From the NCBI RefSeq assembly GCF_028463985.1, contig NZ_CP116766.1, positions 806,001 through 870,000 on the forward strand: a DNA stretch of 64,000 nucleotides. Reading direction: 5' to 3'. Every line of letters begins with the position of its first letter. Position 1 is the stretch's first letter. The DNA is from Neisseria lisongii. Its GTDB lineage: Bacteria > Pseudomonadota > Gammaproteobacteria > Burkholderiales > Neisseriaceae. The notes beneath the pieces are model-generated. The model worked only from the letters and a program-made list of their open reading frames with translations, was not told where the DNA came from and did no database searches. Shown one piece after another: positions 59,032 to 64,000 of this stretch. The position numbers were made by a program, and so were the translations under genes.

Positions 59032-62000
59032 TTAGAACTTCCAACCGATTGATGCGCCACCGGTGTAATCGCCATAATTATTAGCGCTACCGGAAAATTT
59101 GATGATCATCTTGCCGTTGTCCGACACTTTGGAATAACCCAAAGCAACAGCGGAAGCGCCACGGTATGTACCGGCGGATATGGCAACCAGACTTTCATTC
59201 GGATTCATCGCCTGCGGCAGCAAGCCGGTTGCAACAGCGGAAGCGACACCGCCTCTCAGTCTGTTATCAACATTGGTGATTCGGTCATGAGTTTGAATCA
59301 GACCACGATCCAACTGCGCCTTATTCACTGCGTCGGTTGGTTGTACAGCCTCAGCTACATTAGTGATGCGACGCTCATTACCCACAGAACCAACAGAAAC
59401 TGTATTCACTTCATTTGCAACAGAGCCTTGACCCAAAGCAACTGAATTAGCAGCCATTGCTTTAGCACCGTAACCATAAGCAGAAGCATTATTACCCGAA
59501 GCTTCAGCATTCACACCTGAAGCTACAGCTTTATCACCAGTTGCTTTTGCATCTTTACCCATACGGGTCGATTCCCTACCCAAGTTAAGATCTATTGTGC
59601 CGCTCGAATCTTTACCATTTTTATCTGTCGAGTTGAAATCTTTTGATAAATCTTTTACAGCATTCTCAACGCGTGCAGTCAGTTTCTCTACTTCAATCTT
59701 AGCTCTGTCCACTTCGGCCTTAGCTTTAATTTCAGAAACTTTTGCGTTCGCTGCAGAACCTGCAGCTGCTGTTTCAGATGCTTTGGCGTTGGTTTCTGAG
59801 TCTTTAGCATTTGCTGCTGAAGCAGCGGCTTTGTTTGCTTCGGTTTCAGCTTTATTCGCCTGAGTTTCAGCTTTATTGGCTTCTTCGCCAGCTTTGGTTG
59901 CTGAAGCGGCTGCGGCATCTTCAGAAGTTTTAGCATTTGCTGCTGAAGCAGCGGCTTTATCAGCTTCTTCTTTAGCTTTGCCTGCTTCGGTTTCAGCTTT
60001 GGTTGCAGAACCTGCCGCTGCTGTTTCAGATGCTTTGGCGTTGGTTTCAGATTCTTTAGCTTTAGTCTCAGAGTCTTTAGCATTTGCTGCTGAAGCAGCG
60101 GCTTTGCCTGCTTCGGTTTCAGCTTTATTCGCCTGAGTTTCAGCTTTATTGGCCTCTTCGCCAGCTTTGGTTGCTGAAGCGGCTGCGGCATCTTCAGAAG
60201 TTTTAGCATTTGCTGCTGAAGCAGCGGCTTTGTTTGCTTCGGTTTCAGCTTTATTCGCCTGAGTTTCAGCTTTATTGGCTTCTTCGCCAGCTTTGGTTGC
60301 TGAAGCGGCTGCGGCATCTTCAGAAGTTTTAGCATTTGCTGCTGAAGCAGCGGCTTTATCAGCTTCTTCTTTAGCTTTGCCTGCTTCGGTTTCAGCTTTG
60401 GTTGCAGAACCTGCCGCTGCTGTTTCAGATGCTTTGGCGTTGGTTTCAGATTCTTTAGCTTTAGTCTCAGAGTCTTTAGCATTTGCTGCTGAAGCAGCGG
60501 CTTTGCCTGCTTCGGTTTCAGCTTTATTCGCCTGAGTTTCAGCTTTATTGGCTTCTTCGCCAGCTTTGGTTGCAGAACCTGCGGCATCTGTTGCTGAAGC
60601 AGCGGCTTTGTTTGCTTCGGTTTCAGCTTTATTCGCCTGAGTTTCAGCTTTATTGGCTTCTTCGCCAGCTTTGGTTGCAGAACCTGCGGCATCTGTTGCT
60701 GAAGCAGCGGCTTTGTTTGCTTCGGTTTCAGCTTTATTCGCCTGAGTTTCAGCTTTATTGGCTTCTTCGCCAGCTTTGGTTGCAGAACCTGCGGCATCTG
60801 TTGCTGAAGCAGCGGCTTTGTTTGCTTCGGTTTCAGCTTTATTCGCCTGAGTTTCAGCTTTATTGGCTTCTTCGCCAGCTTTGGTTGCAGAACCTGCGGC
60901 ATCTGTTGCTGAAGCAGCGGCTTTGTTTGCTTCGGTTTCAGCTTTATTCGCCTGAGTTTCAGCTTTATTGGCTTCTTCGCCAGCTTTGGTTGCAGAACCT
61001 GCGGCATCTGTTGCTGAAGCAGCGGCTTTGTTTGCTTCGGTTTCAGCTTTATTCGCCTGAGTTTCAGCTTTATTGGCTTCTTCGCCAGCTTTGGTTGCAG
61101 AACCTGCGGCATCTGTTGCTGAAGCAGCGGCTTTGTTTGCTTCGGTTTCAGCTTTATTCGCCTGAGTTTCAGCTTTATTGGCTTCTTCGCCAGCTTTGGT
61201 TGCAGAACCTGCGGCATCTGTTGCTGAAGCAGCGGCTTTGTTTGCTTCGGTTTCAGCTTTATTCGCCTGAGTTTCAGCTTTATTGGCTTCTTCGCCAGCT
61301 TTGGTTGCAGAACCTGCGGCATCTGTTGCTGAAGCAGCGGCTTTGTTTGCTTCGGTTTCAGCTTTATTCGCCTGAGTTTCAGCTTTATTGGCTTCTTCGC
61401 CAGCTTTGGTTGCAGAACCTGCGGCATCTGTTGCTGAAGCAGCGGCTTTGTTTGCTTCGGTTTCAGCTTTATTCGCCTGAGTTTCAGCTTTATTGGCTTC
61501 TTCGCCAGCTTTGGTTGCAGAACCTGCGGCATCTGTTGCTGAAGCAGCGGCTTTGTTTGCTTCGGTTTCAGCTTTATTCGCCTGAGTTTCAGCTTTATTG
61601 GCTTCTTCGCCAGCTTTGGTTGCTGAAGCGGCTGCGGCATCTTCAGAAGTTTTAGCATTTGCTGCTGAAGCAGCGGCTTTATCAGCTTCTTCTTTAGCTT
61701 TGCCTGCTTCGGTTTCAGCTTTGGTTGCAGAACCTGCCGCTGCTGTTTCAGATGCTTTGGCGTTGGTTTCAGATTCTTTAGCTTTAGTCTCAGAGTCTTT
61801 AGCATTTGCTGCTGAAGCAGCGGCTTTACCTGCTTCGGTTTCAGCTTTATTCGCCTGAGTTTCAGCTTTATTGGCCTCTTCGCCAGCTTTGGTTGCTGAA
61901 GCGGCTGCGGCATCTTCAGAAGTTTTAGCATTTGCTGCTGAAGCAGCGGCTTTACCTGCTTCTTCTTTAGCTTTGCCTGCTTCGGTTTCAGCTTTGGTTG

Positions 62001-64000
62001 CTGAACCTGCGGCATCTGTTGCTGAAGCAGCGGCTTTGTTTGCTTCGGTTTCAGCTTTATTCGCCTGAGTTTCAGCTTTATTGGCTTCTTCGCCAGCTTT
62101 GGTTGCTGAAGCGGCTGCGGCATCTTCAGAAGTTTTAGCATTTGCTGCTGAAGCAGCGGCTTTATCAGCTTCTTCTTTAGCTTTGCCTGCTTCGGTTTCA
62201 GCTTTGGTTGCAGAACCTGCCGCTGCTGTTTCAGATGCTTTGGCGTTGGTTTCAGATTCTTTAGCTTTAGTCTCAGAGTCTTTAGCATTTGCTGCTGAAG
62301 CAGCGGCTTTACCTGCTTCGGTTTCAGCTTTATTCGCCTGAGTTTCAGCTTTATTGGCCTCTTCGCCAGCTTTGGTTGCTGAAGCGGCTGCGGCATCTTC
62401 AGAAGTTTTAGCATTTGCTGCTGAAGCAGCGGCTTTACCTGCTTCTTCTTTAGCTTTGCCTGCTTCGGTTTCAGCTTTGGTTGCTGAACCTGCGGCATCT
62501 GTTGCTGAAGCAGCGGCTTTGTTTGCTTCGGTTTCAGCTTTATTCGCCTGAGTTTCAGCTTTATTGGCTTCTTCGCCAGCTTTGGTTGCTGAAGCGGCTG
62601 CGGCATCTTCAGAAGTTTTAGCATTTGCTGCTGAAGCAGCGGCTTTATCAGCTTCTTCTTTAGCTTTGCCTGCTTCGGTTTCAGCTTTGGTTGCAGAACC
62701 TGCCGCTGCTGTTTCAGATGCTTTGGCGTTGGTTTCAGATTCTTTAGCTTTAGTCTCAGAGTCTTTAGCATTTGCTGCTGAAGCAGCGGCTTTGCCTGCT
62801 TCGGTTTCAGCTTTATTCGCCTGAGTTTCAGCTTTATTGGCTTCTTCGCCAGCTTTGGTTGCAGAACCTGCGGCATCTGTTGCTGAAGCAGCGGCTTTGT
62901 TTGCTTCGGTTTCAGCTTTATTCGCCTGAGTTTCAGCTTTATTGGCTTCTTCGCCAGCTTTGGTTGCAGAACCTGCGGCATCTGTTGCTGAAGCAGCGGC
63001 TTTGTTTGCTTCGGTTTCAGCTTTATTCGCCTGAGTTTCAGCTTTATTGGCTTCTTCGCCAGCTTTGGTTGCAGAACCTGCGGCATCTGTTGCTGAAGCA
63101 GCGGCTTTGTTTGCTTCGGTTTCAGCTTTATTCGCCTGAGTTTCAGCTTTATTGGCTTCTTCGCCAGCTTTGGTTGCAGAACCTGCGGCATCTGTTGCTG
63201 AAGCAGCGGCTTTGTTTGCTTCGGTTTCAGCTTTATTCGCCTGAGTTTCAGCTTTATTGGCTTCTTCGCCAGCTTTGGTTGCAGAACCTGCGGCATCTGT
63301 TGCTGAAGCAGCGGCTTTGTTTGCTTCGGTTTCAGCTTTATTCGCCTGAGTTTCAGCTTTATTGGCTTCTTCGCCAGCTTTGGTTGCAGAACCTGCGGCA
63401 TCTGTTGCTGAAGCAGCGGCTTTGTTTGCTTCGGTTTCAGCTTTATTCGCCTGAGTTTCAGCTTTATTGGCTTCTTCGCCAGCTTTGGTTGCAGAACCTG
63501 CGGCATCTGTTGCTGAAGCAGCGGCTTTGTTTGCTTCGGTTTCAGCTTTATTCGCCTGAGTTTCAGCTTTATTGGCTTCTTCGCCAGCTTTGGTTGCAGA
63601 ACCTGCGGCATCTGTTGCTGAAGCAGCGGCTTTGTTTGCTTCGGTTTCAGCTTTATTCGCCTGAGTTTCAGCTTTATTGGCTTCTTCGCCAGCTTTGGTT
63701 GCAGAACCTGCGGCATCTGTTGCTGAAGCAGCGGCTTTGTTTGCTTCGGTTTCAGCTTTATTCGCCTGAGTTTCAGCTTTATTGGCTTCTTCGCCAGCTT
63801 TGGTTGCAGAACCTGCGGCATCTGTTGCTGAAGCAGCGGCTTTGTTTGCTTCGGTTTCAGCTTTATTCGCCTGAGTTTCAGCTTTATTGGCTTCTTCGCC
63901 AGCTTTGGTTGCAGAACCTGCGGCATCTGTTGCTGAAGCAGCGGCTTTGTTTGCTTCGGTTTCAGCTTTATTCGCCTGAGTTTCAGCTTTATTGGCTTCT
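59032..64000 (-). CDS. Giant trimeric autotransporter adhesin (YadA/Hsf-type), C-terminal part
   Basis: The minus strand stays open in one frame from the TTAGAA stop region at 59032 to the right edge, at least 1656 residues; the N-terminus lies outside. The last ~75 residues are a YadA anchor (LRGGVASAVATGLLPQAMN, SAVALGYSKVSDNGKMIIKF, ending IGWKF), preceded by a neck and left-handed head-type repeats (AVASGVNAEASGNNASAYGYGAKAMAANSVALGQGSVA). Upstream is an Ala-rich coiled-coil stalk built from EANKAAASATDAAGSATK-type units, 35 residues each. It should form a trimer on the cell surface and mediate attachment. A GTG at 59712 could start only the anchor and is unlikely to be used. Confidence 0.9.
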   Translation of the reverse strand, partial: EANKAETQANKAETEANKAAASATDAAGSATKAGEEANKAETQANKAETEANKAAASATDAAGSATKAGEEANKAETQANKAETEANKAAASATDAAGSATKAGEEANKAETQANKAETEANKAAASATDAAGSATKAGEEANKAETQANKAETEANKAAASATDAAGSATKAGEEANKAETQANKAETEANKAAASATDAAGSATKAGEEANKAETQANKAETEANKAAASATDAAGSATKAGEEANKAETQANKAETEANKAAASATDAAGSATKAGEEANKAETQANKAETEANKAAASATDAAGSATKAGEEANKAETQANKAETEANKAAASATDAAGSATKAGEEANKAETQANKAETEANKAAASATDAAGSATKAGEEANKAETQANKAETEAGKAAASAANAKDSETKAKESETNAKASETAAAGSATKAETEAGKAKEEADKAAASAANAKTSEDAAAASATKAGEEANKAETQANKAETEANKAAASATDAAGSATKAETEAGKAKEEAGKAAASAANAKTSEDAAAASATKAGEEANKAETQANKAETEAGKAAASAANAKDSETKAKESETNAKASETAAAGSATKAETEAGKAKEEADKAAASAANAKTSEDAAAASATKAGEEANKAETQANKAETEANKAAASATDAAGSATKAETEAGKAKEEAGKAAASAANAKTSEDAAAASATKAGEEANKAETQANKAETEAGKAAASAANAKDSETKAKESETNAKASETAAAGSATKAETEAGKAKEEADKAAASAANAKTSEDAAAASATKAGEEANKAETQANKAETEANKAAASATDAAGSATKAGEEANKAETQANKAETEANKAAASATDAAGSATKAGEEANKAETQANKAETEANKAAASATDAAGSATKAGEEANKAETQANKAETEANKAAASATDAAGSATKAGEEANKAETQANKAETEANKAAASATDAAGSATKAGEEANKAETQANKAETEANKAAASATDAAGSATKAGEEANKAETQANKAETEANKAAASATDAAGSATKAGEEANKAETQANKAETEANKAAASATDAAGSATKAGEEANKAETQANKAETEANKAAASATDAAGSATKAGEEANKAETQANKAETEANKAAASATDAAGSATKAGEEANKAETQANKAETEAGKAAASAANAKDSETKAKESETNAKASETAAAGSATKAETEAGKAKEEADKAAASAANAKTSEDAAAASATKAGEEANKAETQANKAETEANKAAASAANAKTSEDAAAASATKAGEEANKAETQANKAETEAGKAAASAANAKDSETKAKESETNAKASETAAAGSATKAETEAGKAKEEADKAAASAANAKTSEDAAAASATKAGEEANKAETQANKAETEANKAAASAANAKDSETNAKASETAAAGSAANAKVSEIKAKAEVDRAKIEVEKLTARVENAVKDLSKDFNSTDKNGKDSSGTIDLNLGRESTRMGKDAKATGDKAVASGVNAEASGNNASAYGYGAKAMAANSVALGQGSVANEVNTVSVGSVGNERRITNVAEAVQPTDAVNKAQLDRGLIQTHDRITNVDNRLRGGVASAVATGLLPQAMNPNESLVAISAGTYRGASAVALGYSKVSDNGKMIIKFSGSANNYGDYTGGASIGWKF
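60500..61625. repeat. Tandem 105-bp repeat, block 1 (10 copies)
   Basis: The marker ACCTGCGGCATCTG recurs every 105 bp from 60577 to 61522, ten copies, nearly identical. 105 is a multiple of three, so copy-number changes keep the adhesin frame. Confidence 0.9.
61598..62563. repeat. Higher-order tandem repeat, 483-bp unit (2 copies)
   Basis: The segment starting at 61598 recurs at 62081 and again (in part) at 62564; a second marker recurs at 61871 and 62354. The unit is 483 bp (161 codons), built from the basic repeats with variants. Confidence 0.75.
62786..64000. repeat. Tandem 105-bp repeat, block 2 (at least 11 copies, runs off the edge)
   Basis: The marker ACCTGCGGCATCTG recurs every 105 bp from 62866 to 63916. 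The block continues past the right edge, so its length is unknown. Confidence 0.9.

Noticed and set aside
60483..61655. A 390-residue plus-strand frame and several 65-86-residue plus-strand frames in the repeat region
   Set aside because: These are antisense readings of the same tandem repeats, with no start signals or family resemblance.
59688..63926. A 1412-residue minus-strand frame rich in Lys, Gln and Leu
   Set aside because: It is the out-of-frame reading of the adhesin stalk repeats; the real frame ends in a YadA membrane anchor and has codon use and composition fitting a coiled-coil stalk.
60500..64000. Possible CRISPR array (regular repeats)
   Set aside because: The 105-bp units have no unique spacers, keep an open reading frame and encode adhesin stalk; no cas genes are present.

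Overview
The window is Neisseria chromosomal DNA. Copies of the neisserial DNA uptake sequence (core GCCGTCTGAA) occur throughout, many as inverted pairs acting as terminators, and Correia-type repeats bounded by TATAGTG ends are present. The gene content (fbpABC, LbpB/LbpA, adhesin complex protein, EF-P/EarP, tandem bacterioferritins) is neisserial. The uptake sequences are a mix of ATGCC- and AGGCC- forms, and the gene order does not match what I remember of the meningococcus or gonococcus. A less-studied, perhaps animal-associated, Neisseria is my guess; the species cannot be fixed from this window.

Layout. 1-670: start of cysD (minus, runs off the left edge). 916-2100: IS110-family element with a structured non-coding upstream region. 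2528-6751: a Fur-box-preceded operon for a metal-chelate ABC importer, a pseudoazurin-like cupredoxin and an ATP-grasp enzyme. 7000-15953: core genes (adhesin complex protein, dnaQ, ispD, ispF, rpiA, a thermonuclease, a hemD-hemX fusion, hemY, hemE, a small glutaredoxin-like protein). 16152-21146: fbpCBA ferric importer and a DUF4198 protein under a perfect Zur box. 21268-31197: housekeeping genes (orphan HicB, efp, earP, ruvB, VanZ-like, panC, panB, an EamA transporter, ybaK, ridA, ygfZ).

31217-39098 is an accessory island bounded by two identical 47-bp uptake-sequence hairpins. It carries an XRE regulator, a WYL regulator, a small membrane protein, an AAA+ ATPase, a coiled-coil protein with an amphipathic N-terminus, a ZorA-like motor protein with a long tail, a ZorB-like OmpA-domain stator protein, a HEPN-type putative RNase and a zinc-ribbon protein. 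Its central genes are much richer in A+T than their surroundings. It looks like a Zorya-related anti-phage system with a gene set I do not recognise, and is the strongest candidate here for an undescribed system.

39109-45224: iron-sulfur genes iscX-fdx-hscA, bfrB-bfrA and typA. 45317-52786: a FetA-type TonB-dependent receptor and the lactoferrin receptor pair lbpB-lbpA, each with a possible Fur box. 53118-58820: uvrC, ftsB and eno, plus a truncated pirin gene cut by an internally deleted IS30 element, framed by two inverted copies of a ~197-bp MITE. 59032-64000: the C-terminal 1.6 thousand residues of a giant trimeric autotransporter adhesin made of 105-bp tandem repeats, running off the right edge. 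Iron and zinc acquisition is the recurring theme of the core genes.
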